This document shows positions 46,867 through 59,600 of a stretch of 64,000 nt of DNA, in pieces. This DNA comes from Crambe crambe (taxonomy: Eukaryota; Porifera; Demospongiae; Poecilosclerida; Crambeidae). Where the stretch lies: positions 5,166,501 to 5,230,500 of the forward strand of contig OZ004586.1 of the NCBI GenBank assembly GCA_963924555.1, written 5' to 3'. The translations under genes and the position numbers were made by a program. The notes beneath the pieces were generated by a model. That model was not told the DNA's origin. It saw only the letters and a program-made list of their open reading frames with translations, and ran no database searches. How positions within the stretch are numbered: the stretch's first letter is position 1; each line of letters begins with the position of its first letter.

Positions 46867-47461
46867 TAGTCTCGCAAGCCACACCCCCACCAATGCAAGG
46901 AAGGAGAGGGTCTGGTGATGCTGGTTGAACTTTTCTGGCCAACCGGATACAGTATTCAAATTCTATTTCCTGTGTTTTCATGTGACTTGATGACGTACAA
47001 AGTGTATTATACTATTTGCAAATTCGATCACATATCTATGGCTAACCGTAGCTAGTTCGTGCAAGTGTATGGAGAGATGCGTTATTTGCAATATGGAGGT
47101 TATTCCGTCCAAAAGGAGGAGGATTCGCAGTGATGCCAGCTCCCACGTTATTCAAGGAGTGGGTAGAGACGTTACTTTCTCCTGACTTGTATACAAATCA
47201 TATCCAAGCTGATTCACAGATTTCTACTCTTAGCTGCTCTCTCTCAATACTGTCAGCCATTACTCATGGCGAAATGGCGCCTAACTAGCTAGTGCATTAC
47301 GTCATACATGTGAGCTGTGTATACGTCATATCATGTGACAAGATACAGCTGATTGGTCTATGCAAAATCCAAAACTAATTAATAGTTTGCCAGAAAAGTT
47401 CAACCAGCGTCACCAGACCCTCTCCTTCCTTGTGTTGGTGGGGGTGTGGCATGCGAGACTA
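46867..47461. mobile_element. Mutator-like MITE, TAGTCTCGC ends
   Basis: TAGTCTCGCAAGCCACACCC and GGGTGTGGCATGCGAGACTA enclose 595 bp, and the arms continue with AGGGTCTGGTGA.GCTGGTTGAACTT. Flanks GGGAGCCCT and AGGAGCCCT differ at one of nine positions. Confidence 0.8.
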
Positions 47462-47865
47462 AGGAGCCCTTTGGGTGAGTATTACCTAGCCTTGGAGTCG
47501 CAACAGTGCGTGAATAGTACATCCCATACACCTAACACTCGCTCCCTTGCAGGAGCCATTATAATACATACAGGCCAGCTTTGCTGGCCTATAGTCCCGG
47601 CACTGGTGCCAGTGTCATAAAGTTTTGGGGATCCCGTAGTTTTAGGGACCCCCCATCCCCAAATCTACTGTAGATATGGGGACTCCCACATAGATAATTA
47701 TGGGACCCCATCCCAAATGAGGTATTATGGAGGCGAGCCAATAACTGTATCATTAGTTACCAAGGATTTCCAAAAGTACTGAACGATCGCACTCTCTAAT
47801 ATAAAAGCTACAAGAGCTGGGGGTCCCTAGACATAGGTGTAGTGCTGGGTCAGGCAGGCATTTGC

Positions 47866-48543
47866 TAGCCTCATTCCCAGGCCTTCCTCTCTCACGTATC
47901 GCACGGGAGGAAGAGAAGAAGAAGAAGAAAATAAGCGAGAGGAAGGCCTGGTCCATCTTATCACGTGAGTGACGTCAAGGGTAGAGAGGAGATAGAGAGG
48001 ACTTTAATTGCGCATGGGCATGTTTTACTCTGCAGCATGACCATGCCTATGCTTTCTGACAGGACCATGAAACAGATCAGACCATCTTCGAGATCGTAAG
48101 TTTGAATGCTTCAGTTTGTCCTAGGCCTACTGAAGCAGTCTGTGACATCTAGGATGGTGAAGATCAGGAGTAGACCCAAGAGTATTGAGCTAACTTCTAT
48201 TTAGCTACGTAACAAAAAGCTAGCTAGCTATATTTCATGCTAGAATGTGTACTTAAATCAGCTATCTATTTCGTGTAGAAGTCTAAAGTCTGCTCCATCT
48301 AAGTCGCTTCAGTCCTTCCAGGGTAAAGTGCGGAAGAGATTGCGTGGGCGCTTGTTTTCTGACGTCATGAGTTAGCTTGCATATCGCCCACGCTCATTAA
48401 ATATCGCACTGTTTGTGACGTCACTCACGTGATAAGATGGACCAGGCCTTCCTCTTGGTTATTTTTCTTCTTCTTCTTCTTCTTCTTCTTCTTCTCTTCC
48501 TCCCGTGCAATACGTGAGAGAGGAAGGCCTGGGAACGAGGCTA
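47866..48543. mobile_element. Mutator-like MITE, TAGCCTC ends, GAA-rich arms
   Basis: Long arms start TAGCCTCATTCCCAGGCCTT and end AAGGCCTGGGAACGAGGCTA. They carry GGAAGAGAAGAAGAAGAAG and its CTT complement, then CACGTGAGTGACGTCA. The 9-bp duplication GGCATTTGC is exact at 47857-47865 and 48544-48552. It shares its ends with the 119-bp element at 11522. Confidence 0.85.
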
Positions 48544-48681
48544 GGCATTTGCCTGATCAATAGCTACAAGCCAACACATCTTCCACATCCTGATGGCCTC
48601 GCTTCAGGGAGAATCTAGCTACAACATTAATAGTTTGCATAACTTCAGTAATTAGTAATTTTGATAGCTAATTTGACTACC

Positions 48682-48790
48682 GACACCCAGAGGAGGTCCG
48701 ACATCCGGGTGTCAATATGCATCAGCAAAATAGCATCACGTGGTGAGTATTGATACCCAGGTGTCGGACCTCCTCTGACTGACACCTCCA
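48682..48790. repeat. Small foldback
   Basis: GACACCCAGAGGAGGTCCGA and TCGGACCTCCTCTGACTGACACC pair imperfectly around a loop of about 35 bases. It lies inside the right part of the 3.1-kb composite. Confidence 0.7.
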
Positions 48791-49365
48791 TACCACTCAG
48801 GTTACAGTTAATGGGGGAGAGCCTAGCTGGCCAGTGAGAGTATTTGCCTGACCAATGCACCACTGCTAGTTACACCTCTGCTAGTCTGCTAGATAAAACA
48901 GGCTAGGGTCCCCATATCTACGTAGAGGTCCCCAAATCTACTGTAGATATGGTAGGGGTCAGTAGATTTAGGGACAGGGATCCCCTTATCTACATAGATT
49001 TGGGGATGGGGGGGGTCCCTAAAATAGGGGGTCCCCAAAATTTTATGATACCGGGACTGGTGGCCTGAATGAACCAGTCCCGGTGCCGGGACGGGAGACA
49101 CAGTTAACTATGAACCTTTAAAGCCGGTCTGATGAGTTTCAGCCCTGCCCCCACCTATAATTCTGTGACCTATTATCAGCCTCAGGACCAATTGCTGCAT
49201 CCAGTCCACACTATAGTATAGCTAACTGAACACCGCCATACCTTCCAGATCCAAGTCGAGCTAGCAAGCGAAGTTGTGCCGAAAAGTTCTAGCTGCACGA
49301 ATCGTTAATTAGCCCCTAGCCCCGCCCTCTGCCAAAAACGTGCCCGCGATACGAGACTACCCGTG

Positions 49366-52300
49366 ATGGCTGAAGAAGAACGGCGAAAAGAAGTTCTGCA
49401 AGGGGGGGAAATGGGTGAAGCAGATTCTAACTGCAGTACACCTGAGGAAGAATGGCATGACTCTTTGGCAGAAGTAAGTATAAATTATTAGCTGCAGCGA
49501 TTGTCTAAGGCAAGGAGAAACCTTTCTTCAGCTCTTGCAGAACTTTATACTGATTTGATCCGTAGCAACAATTGATATGCACTCATTTCAATAACTATCA
49601 CAGCCACCTGCCACTGATGAGGAAGAAGAAATGGAAGAGGAGCAGACAGAAACTCAGGTGTGTACCCTACATCTGCTCAATGATCTGATATTGACAATTT
49701 TCTCATCTCTGATATTCCATTTCAACGCTTAGCCTCCTGGACCATACCCAGACTACCTGCTGTGTATGCAGACAAAAGAGTTGCTGAAGGATCCTGTGGT
49801 GTGTGAGGATGGATACAGCTATGAAGCCAAGGTTGTCAAGAAAGCAGGAAGAAAGTATCATATAAATCATTTACTGAAAGAGATAATAGAGGAATTGAAA
49901 TCAGAGAAAGATGTAAGTTCTTTTCAAACAGCTACCTACATACACAGATTGTCTGTAGATACTATTATTATAATTATGGGTGCATGTGACCAGTTTCCTC
50001 TAGCTATATATCTATGCTACCACTACAACCTTAAATGACTTAGCTGTGTTATGTCACCTTGTTTAAACTCATTTGTTCTGTATGTTATCAGAAATTCTGT
50101 ACCACGCAGGAATATATTAGCTATGTGTAGCTAATAGATAGAGTCTCTAAATGACACACATGTATCATACTGGCATAATTTATAATTATCCTTACTCAAT
50201 TCCTGAGATAATCTTTGAACATAATAATATAAACTGTTCATATCAACCCTTATTAGCTCAAACATTTGGAAGATTTGCTTCGTTGTCCACTATCCAAGGA
50301 TATATTCAAAAATCCTTATGTTGATGAAGATGGACGGACATGTGACTACATTCCCTTGTTGAGTCAAAAAGAGGAAAAGCGTGTTTCAATTGATCTCTTC
50401 CCTAATCGAGCTATTCTTGGGATTGTTGAAGAATATAGAAGTCAAAAGGAACAAGAGGACCATATGGGATCTGAAATTTGGTGATTGCCATCATTATACA
50501 GAAGTTAGAAGTTGATTTGTTGAACTAGTGCCTCGGTACCTTGTTTGATTCATGATTTACCCTGTTTGATTCATGATTACCCACCTATTAATTATATCCA
50601 GAATTCTTACATACATACTAGTGATAGTGGATAGATTAGATGTAGCATAGTAGAGTTTATACAGTTATGTGAATGCATACATTCATGCTAAAAATCAGCT
50701 GGCTAGCTGTTCTACAAGGGTGTAGGTAAGGGGGGCTTGGGGGGCTAAAGCCCCACAGAATTTTTGAATCGTATATCTTATTATTAGCTAGAAAATATTT
50801 AGTATTATATATATATGATGAACTCATTTTGCAACTGTAAGTAAAGGAATGGTCAGTTTTGTTCTTGTGTACATGTAGTGTTTAATGGCCACTAACATGT
50901 TTTAGTAGTGGATCATTGACTAATTAATTGATTGTGCATGTACTGCTATAGTAAATTAATAGTGATATAATCACCTCATATCACACCAGAAGCAATCTCA
51001 GAACACCTGAGATTCAAATTTTCCCAGGGGAGCATGCCCCCAGACCCCCCTAGATAATGCAGTGCTGCATTTCACACATAATATACATTCATGCATGCAT
51101 ATTTAGCCCCCCCAGTTGAAAAAACATCTCTACACCCTTGAGAACATAACACATTTAGTTTGGTATTTCTCACTGCATTCTTCAGCAGTGTTTCAACTCT
51201 CTATAAAGACTGCTTCCTTTCTATAGGCCCATAGGCAAGGGTGAGCCTGGACATAAAGGTGCCTGTGTGACTGTCAACTTTCATGTCCTGGTTCCTGTTA
51301 AATGCATTCAAGATGGTGTACGAATTAAAATCGTCCAATGCAGCAATGAGAAATGTTGGGGGTATTGTGAGGAGGAAAGGTAATTATGTATGTATAATTA
51401 TTGAGACATTGGTTGGAAGTTTCTACATCCCCGTTTCTCTGGATAAACCCACATATTAGGCTGAGTGATCTGATTGGCAGATTTTTTAATTCGGGGCAGT
51501 GAATGCTTGAAATAACAGCCTAACACGGGACATTTTCCAGCCAAATTCTCCCCAATGTGTCAGCTACGATTGTTGCAGTGGAACCTTCAAATTGTCGGGC
51601 TAACTCTCATGACAATAAATTTATATGGCAGGAAATTTATGCTAATGTAACAATGATATTTATAGGGAGTGACCAAACCTTTCTCTAACTATGTTAACTA
51701 CAGTCGACCCTCAGTTATCTGAAAAGCTTGGGACAGGACTATAGGAAGAGCACATTGAGTGATATCAAAAATGCTTATAATCAGACCCATTTTGACAGGA
51801 TGGCACCCCATTTCAATGTGAAACTGCACTCTAGCTAACCAATAGTCACTACATACGTAGGAAACCGACCAGTTCATTTTCATTGATCTCGACTTATTAC
51901 TAGAACAGTGCTTTGAATTAGTTGCAACAGGCATACTTGGTAATCATAGCCCTTTCCTTGAAGTGATTGCATTGTCCATGCTTCTTATAGGCCTACTTGC
52001 TTTTTGTACCTCTTTGTTGGCAGCTTCAATTATAATAATCAGCCCAGAGGATCAGGCGTGTGTGCAATGTGATTTTTGAACTTTGACCATTAATGTTTCT
52101 CTTTTTCAGGAATAGTACTGCAATTTTCTATGGGCTGCGGCAAATGGGACTGACTATAAAACTTTTCACATCACCAAAAGTAAAAAAACCACTTTACATC
52201 CGTTATGAATACATAGGACATGCTCCTAAAAATGTGAAGTTGCAAGATAAGGATAGACTGAAAGTGTTGGAATTCGATAAAAATATTGGTATGTTGGAAA

Positions 52301-53585
52301 CCTATTATGCTAATTATCACCAGGACACAGTTTCGAGTTATTCTAGTTCTAGAAAATGTCCTATCAGTTTTAATTTCAGCTCCCACTAATTAGATTTCAT
52401 AGCATGACCATCACATGTGCTTTGAAATTGAGTAACGATTTGTTTCTCTACAGTTGTTAGTGACATTCAGAGAAAGTGTTAGTGGAAGTTGTTGTTTTTT
52501 TGTTACTTACAATGTTAATATGCATAATTGTAGACACAATCAACCCCTTGCTGCACATTACATTCAGGTTAAGCTTTGTATTTATGGCTAACATGTATGC
52601 AGTGTGTACGTATACGAGCTTTAACTCAAAAAAAATACATACCAAGTAGAAAAAAGTAATATAATGTAAATAATCAAGGCACATTTCTTCCCTGAGTACC
52701 TCAGTGCTTTGTTGCCATCACGGATCTCTAAAGCACTTCGTCCTTCATGCCATTAACTGAGAGCACCTAACTCTACTTCGTTTTGGACTGTGCATCAGAT
52801 CAGAAATTGTACTACCTTCTGCATGTTGACAATCATATGATCATATGCCACATGTAGCTCATCAATCTAGCAAGGTTACTTTTTTCTTCGAGCGATTTTG
52901 GTTCTTATACCAAGTTGTGCAAATCTTGTGGCCATCACAATCACTTCAATTGCAAGGTTTGCAAAAAAATGGTAGCTCTCCCCTTCAAGGGAGGAGTAAG
53001 AAATCTGTAAGTAGTAAAGAATACAATGTAGGCTATTCTGGAGGTAGGCTGGTGCCAGTGATGGTTACTCTGTAGGCCGTTTAGGAGGGGCACTGTGCCA
53101 GTAGGTGATTCTGGAGATAGGCTGCTGGGATCTCTGAGGGTTAATTGCTGTATACTTTAACATATAACTATTAAATGTATAAACGCATATAATAGGCACA
53201 AGCAACATGTGCTGCATGCTGCTCTACTTGGTATGTCCATTAGCTTGAAAAAAAAAAACAAAAAAAAACTTGTACATGTATACATAGAAGTGATCATGTG
53301 TTGCCTGTATAATATAAGTGAAAAAGATTTCTGTAAAAAAAAAATGCCATTCCTCAGAAAAGTAAGCAAACAGGCAATCTTTGTTCTTTATATCCAGCCA
53401 ACATATACATACATTACTGCACTAAAATAGCTTGAGTGTGACGTATATGTAGGGATCATTGGCTGGATATACAGAACAAACCATTTCCTTCTTTCATCCC
53501 TACCCTTGTTTGCTTATTTTTTGAGCAATGATCAGCCCTACATTTTTTTTTCATCCACAGAAATGTTTTTTCCTCACTTGTTCAT

Positions 53586-53618
<33 letters not shown>

Positions 53619-56600
53619 TAGAGAGTGCGCTAGCACTCTCTAAGTAGGGATGTCAAAAGGTCATAGGACTGTATAAACTAAAAACTCTTCGATCTTTCTC
53701 TTCTACCCTTACAATAAATCATTACATCTACAAAGAATGTTCAAAGATCTAAAATTCATTCGCTAACATTAAAAAACAATACTTTTGTTCTGGTTATTTA
53801 ATAATAATAATAATAATAATAAGATCGACGTACAGACTTACTGGCTGTAGTCATCAGAATTCTGTTCGGGCCATCCGTTAGAACGGCACCTAGAGGCTGA
53901 TCTTTTGCTATTAGTTTTGATTACAATTCTATTCACAGCACTCAGAACACTAGTTGATCAGTCATTCCTCAGTACAGATTCTCATCCTACATAGCCAGTA
54001 CTTAGCTGTATGTTCACCATGCCAATGCCTCCAACCTGTCAGTGTGAACTTGGCTCCCATTTTTGCTGCTAAGCTAGCTCTTCAGTTTCATCCTTTAGCT
54101 AGCTATCTATTCCAGTCAGGTGGTGTTTCACCCACTCTTCAGTATAGATGCTCATCCTACATGGCTGTATGTACGTAGTCTGCTCACTTCACCATGCCAG
54201 TGTGTGCACCTCCAACCTGTGAACTTGGATTATAAAAAACTCCCATTTACCATGAATTTCACCCATTCCATTAGTAATGCTAAGTTTACCTAAATTGACA
54301 AATTAATATGGTTGAAGGCTCTGGCGTGCACATGTCATTTACATTGCTGTTGCTGTAGAGTTTGATATTGACAAAATTTGAATAATCTTCAACCAATGCT
54401 ACGTACATACCTAATAATAACCATCACTATATCACCAAACTTACTTCACTCCCCCTTTACCAACAAGTGAGTCAAGTAACCCCTTACCCGTACCCATCAC
54501 CAAACTCAAGAACCACAGCAATAGTACAAAACTACTATTCCTACTTCACTCCTAGGCAATGGGTGTTTGCGCTCACTTGTATATATATACAAGTGAAAAT
54601 GGACATTCAACAACTGTGAAATGTATTTTTCAAGTATTGCTTCGTAGATTGTGCAAAATGAACTCCCATACCAGTAATTCTTCATCTGTCTCTGCTTATT
54701 CTCAGCTAACATGATAAAAATTCAATAGAATTAGTTAGTAGTGGTTTGTTTCATAAGCTAATTTTATGAGAACTAATTCTATTGAATTTTCTTCATCTGT
54801 ATTTGATGTTTGACGAAATATTTTCTCTGAAAAAAAAAAACTGCTGTATGGTTCACTTTTTAAAAATCCATTTCTATGGAGCCTTCATCGGAAGGTGGGA
54901 GAAGGGTGTTTTCACTGGAGTAATGACATTTCTGAGCTCTGTCATAGCTTCTCCTTTTAATATAATATTATGTATAATTGTATTATATTATTGTATGTAT
55001 TTTATTTTTTAACAGATGTGTATGATACTGTTCTATTTATGAAAGAGTATCAATTTTCAAGGGATTCTAATACTTCTGAACAAATTAGAATCAAGTGTTT
55101 TAATGTTTATATGACGTGGATGTTTAAGAAGATGTTGGATGATGATATGAAGTGCATTGAAATTTGTAATACAGCCAGTATGATATGTGACCAAATGGGC
55201 AGAATTAGACTGTACCACACATCGAAGATTACTAATCCAGTTCCAGGTATAAAAGAACATCCAATGAAAACCATTTTTTTGGTAAGTACAAGTTGATCTC
55301 TACTGTATTGTGGGAAATTTTTGTAAGGTTCAAATTTTCATAATTTCTGTAGGCTTCCAGGTAATTTGAAATTAACCAACCTCTTATCCCACCTCCTTTA
55401 AATAAGTATGTGTAAATGGATTATTTTTTGAGAGTGATTTGCACAGGCACATAATTACCAACTGTGCAACAACAATCAGTATCAGCTGCACTGTTTAACC
55501 TATTAGTACTAGCTATGAAAAAATTATAAAAAATGCAGCATAACCACAACACTATTAGTTTAATATACTTGAGTCAGTTACTCTTTATGACAATTTATGT
55601 ATTCAATAGCACTTGGGTAGAAACATCCTTTCTCTGTGTAATTATCAGGGTTGTTGTTGTTTTTTTGTTTTGCTTTGTTGTTTTTTTGGTTGTTTTTTGT
55701 TTTCTCTCTCTCCCTCATTGTTCTTAGTACTATCACCGGTATCAGTATTATTATTATTATTATTATTACAGATATATTCCAAAGAGTGGATTGAGAATTA
55801 CAAGAGAATCATTTCTGAATGTCAGCCTGAGAAAAAGAAGAAGGCAGCTTATACAGCATTATGTATTATGAATCTATTGATCTCTAAACCAAAACAAAAA
55901 CCTGGAAAGAATGACAAATTTTTTGAATTTTTCAAATTTCTATTCAAAGAGCTGATGATAGAGAAGAGTAAAGACAGTGCATTAGTGAATCTTATGGGAA
56001 CTTCTTCTCTTTATAATTGCAAGTAAGTGTAACTCCAGACTAATTGTGACTACTGAGAACAATACTCTCAGGGAACAATGAGTAGACCTAACATGTTGCT
56101 TGTTTTTAAACTTTTGCAGGAGAAAAGGAAGCAAAGCCTTCAAGGAGCTATTTCAGCATTTTTTCGCATGCTATGAGACATATAAAATAGAGCCTATTGA
56201 ACATCTCAATTTTGTTGCTTACCTTCATTTCCTTGACCATGATTTAAAACCATATGCCTGCTTTGATATTGTGGTATACAGAGAACTCAAGAAGACTACA
56301 GTCACTAAAGAAAGAGTAAAATATTGGTATGTATGTTATTTATATGCGTACTCTTGTGTCTAGACTCTGACCTTCAACACTTAAGACCCTGGATATAGCC
56401 ATGTTCACCCCAGTGTATAATTGTATGCTTTATCTGCTCCCATCCCCTTCATAATTATGTCTCACATAATACTATACCATTGTAGAAATGTTATCCTTCT
56501 ATTTCCAATTTTCACTGTAATTTATAATTTATTACTTGCCATATGAAGGACAAAGTACAGTCACAAACTGCCTAGTAGCTACATAGTTATGCTTGCATAG

Positions 56601-59600
56601 TTCCAGCCAGTGACCCAGTGACGATTATAACAAGTGGCCATACAGGTCAAAAGGTCAAATGTCTGATCAAAATTTCCTCTGGTCTGACATTATGACCAGT
56701 GAATCATATTTACTTCATGTCAGACCAAATTTCATATTGATCTGACATGTTATTGGGACATAGTTATAATCCTCATGTAATTTTTTTACGTGGGCAGGGA
56801 TGATCATATGAACTTATGATTTAAACTGTGACCTAATTGACACTATGCAGTGATCCTGATGATATCAAGGCTATAATGCAAAGTGGACTACTTGAAGCTG
56901 ATCCATATTTGGTGTTTGAAATTTTCTACACTGCTCGTTCTGATATCTATCCCAATCTATTCCGTGAATTACCTCCACTGTTGACTATGACATGGTTACA
57001 TGAATATGGTCTTACAAAATATGCTGTTACTAACAAGGTAGGTAGCAATTATAGCGTGGCAGTGCAAAGCTAGCTGTCACACCTGCAATGCATTGTTATA
57101 AGAGCATAATGCTCATGCACCAATGGTGAGGGGTATACTTTTTATGGAACCTGTTGATGGTGATCTGAACTCTACTATAGGGCCTGGGGTAGCATACAAA
57201 TGTATAGCTAGTTGACGTAGGATCTAGTGTCATGTTAGCTGAGCAATCTTGAATGATAAGATAATGGAGTGTCTGGTGATAGTCCACAAATCCTTGATGG
57301 TAATTCCATGTGTTATAAACTTGATCAGACATGAGAGGCAAACAGATGCATAGTAGACTTCATCCTCATCTAGCTTGTATATATAATCTTGCACAGCATA
57401 TAGCCTGAAATTTAATGTTCCAAATTCAGTCAAGCTTTATAGTTTTGTTCTTTGTATCTATAGATTGGCCTTCGACAGTGGGCTGAAAAGTTGAATGAAG
57501 CTATCAAAAAGACTAATTTTAGGTGATTTCATTCAAATAATATCATCAGATCTCCACATTAGCCACTTGTTTTATATTTTCAAAGTCTAATCCACCATAG
57601 ATACATATTAGCCTTACGGGGATTGGAAACTCAATACTAGTGCGTGCCAATTTTTGACCACATCCGTGTTGTCGAAGGAGCGGGTTTCCGCCATTGGGGG
57701 TTGCTAAGGAAAATTCATGTAGTGTCAAAATGGAAGAGCGATAATTTTAGCGAGGCAAATAAGCTGTTAGCTAAGGGATGTTTTAATTTTGTGGTGAATA
57801 AAAAACTACAGTTATACTAAAAATTAGCCAGATAATGGAAGTAATAGGCAATTATACCGTATTTTTTGCTCTTGGGCCCCTTTTTTGGCTCACTGGATGT
57901 ATAAAATACACCAAAATATCACCAATAAGTTATAGTGTGCTATAAAGTGAAAAATTACCTGCCTGGTTGCTTATAAGAGATACAATCACTGAAATAGTGG
58001 TATTCAAGGTGCATTCGTTGAGCCCCTTTCCTGACTTACCACTTTGAGTGTTGCAGTCTTCTTCCATGTTAACAGCTACATCATAGGCTGTAGTGTGCTA
58101 ATGTTTAGAACTTCTTGCATTTACTGCAAGTAAACTTGAGGTGTGAAATAGACATTGCATGGATATATCAATGTTTCATATCATTATGCATATTACCCGC
58201 CAATTATAGACGCGCGCGCCATTGCCCACGCACCAACAACACGGATGTTGTCATTTCTAAAGTACGGAGTTTCCAATCCCCGTAAGGCTAATATGTATCT
58301 ATGAATCCACTTAAATAATCATCCATGCACACATGCTATTTTGCTAGTGAGAGCAACAGGCAAGGCACCAGAGACTTCAGTATGCCTAGGCCGGTGAAGA
58401 GAGCCATAATATTATAGCTACACTCATTGCTTCCTTGCATGCACTACACCATAGCAGGAATTGTAAAAGGCAAAAAGAGCAAGGCAGAACACTAAGCTCC
58501 TAGTATTACTAACTTAAGCTTGTTACAAGAAAGATCGTCCTCTGATGTCGATGCTGTCGACGAGCCCAAGTCACTGTGGAGGTACAATTATAATAACTAG
58601 CCTGCACCCGCAGATAATCTGTGGCAATTGCATGCTATTGGGCTAGCTAAGCCTAAGCTGTGCTCTTCTTCCTCTAGTTATTTCAGTGAAGCTAATCTCT
58701 GGCGCCTGGCTTGTTGCTGTCTAGGCTTATTGCAGTCTTTTTTGGTTCCTTATTTGTTATATCATTGACATAGTGTTTTCTTATTTCACTGCAGTGATGA
58801 GGAGTTATCATCAATGAAGATTTATGCTGATGGAATATTTTCCAAATCTTTTGAACATGTAAACTTGACTAGTCAGTTCCAGTTGAGACCTTATTTGCAA
58901 TTGTGTCTTAATGTAATGAGCAAACAAGACAATGCAGAAGAAGCAAAGACTTTCAAAATGATGGATAAAATTTTGAGTGAAAAATTTGAACATGCCTTTT
59001 TATCACGCTTCGGAGGTGGGAAAGGAGCTTTTAAGGAAGAATTAAGGGTATGAAAGTTTTATTTTGTAATTGATACTTTTATCAGCTATCATATTATGCA
59101 CTTATAATACATACTGTCTCATAGTACAGAGCATCCCTCCCCTTCATACATTTTATAATGAAGTAATGTACTTACTAATTCTCTTGAATTCTCTTGTAGG
59201 TGTGGGAGAATATTTGGATTACTGAAACAAGATTGGAAAAGTTATTCACTGAAAAATACCTTCAACCTTTATTGATAAAGAGAGTATCAAGTGTAAGTTA
59301 AATACCTTTAGCTAGCTCATTAGGTCTGTGGATTCTTATGTTTATGGTATAGCTACTACCCATTCTATATGACGAACTATAAGTTTTAATTTTCATGTGA
59401 AATATTTATAGTTCCGTCTGTGTTGTAACTGTAAACCCACAGATAACTAAGGACCTAGCCTGTTTTGCTGACTTCAACTCATGACTGCGGTCATTAATTT
59501 AAGATCTACCCTGCAATAGCTTATAGGGAGCTAGCCCATTGTAGAATGACATGACTGGTTATTTTTTATGAGCATTTTCTATTTTAAAACACTAGCTATT

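Larger units (their letters stand above)
46008..49107. mobile_element. 3.1-kb composite element with TTAA ends and nested inserts
   Basis: The left end TTAA-GGCTGTGTCTACAG and the right end AGACACAG-TTAA are inverted. The next 45 bp also pair (GGGACTGGTTCATTCAGG and CCTGAATGAACCAGTCCC). Inside lie three further elements (46262-46840, 46867-47461, 47866-48543) and a foldback (48682-48790). GGGGTCCC-rich arms at about 47630-47715 and 48905-49045 also pair. Without the nested inserts about 1.2 kb remains, with no transposase. Confidence 0.65.
43495..49365. other. Bidirectional 5' spacer between the E2-fusion and RNF213-like genes
   Basis: Both flanking genes are read outward from this 5.9-kb spacer. 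It contains a minisatellite, a tandem duplication, a dispersed repeat, a 3.1-kb composite of nested transposons, and about 250 bp of unique sequence before the + strand ATG at 49366. Promoters are expected within a few hundred bases of each ATG, but no clear core motif was recognised. Confidence 0.55.
51227..55060 (+). other. CBM20-like domain exons
   Basis: Exons 51227-51379, 52110-52288 and the start of 55016-55281 encode VTVNFHVLVPVK, VRIKIVQ, KKPLYIRYEY and YDTVLFMKE. The spacing and the final Y-D-x-V-x-x-M-K match the starch-binding-type CBM20 domain near the N-terminus of vertebrate RNF213. The conserved Trp of the carbohydrate site is not obvious. Confidence 0.55.

Noticed and set aside
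47360..47620. 86-codon + strand frame
   Set aside because: It spans the right arm of a MITE and the start of another repeat; the composition is that of the inverted repeat, not of a protein.
54970..55015. Extension of the exon at 55016 upstream to an ATG near 54970
   Set aside because: The sequence is AT-only and ends in TTTTTTAACAG, a clear acceptor. The spliced frame joins the CBM20-like exon correctly.
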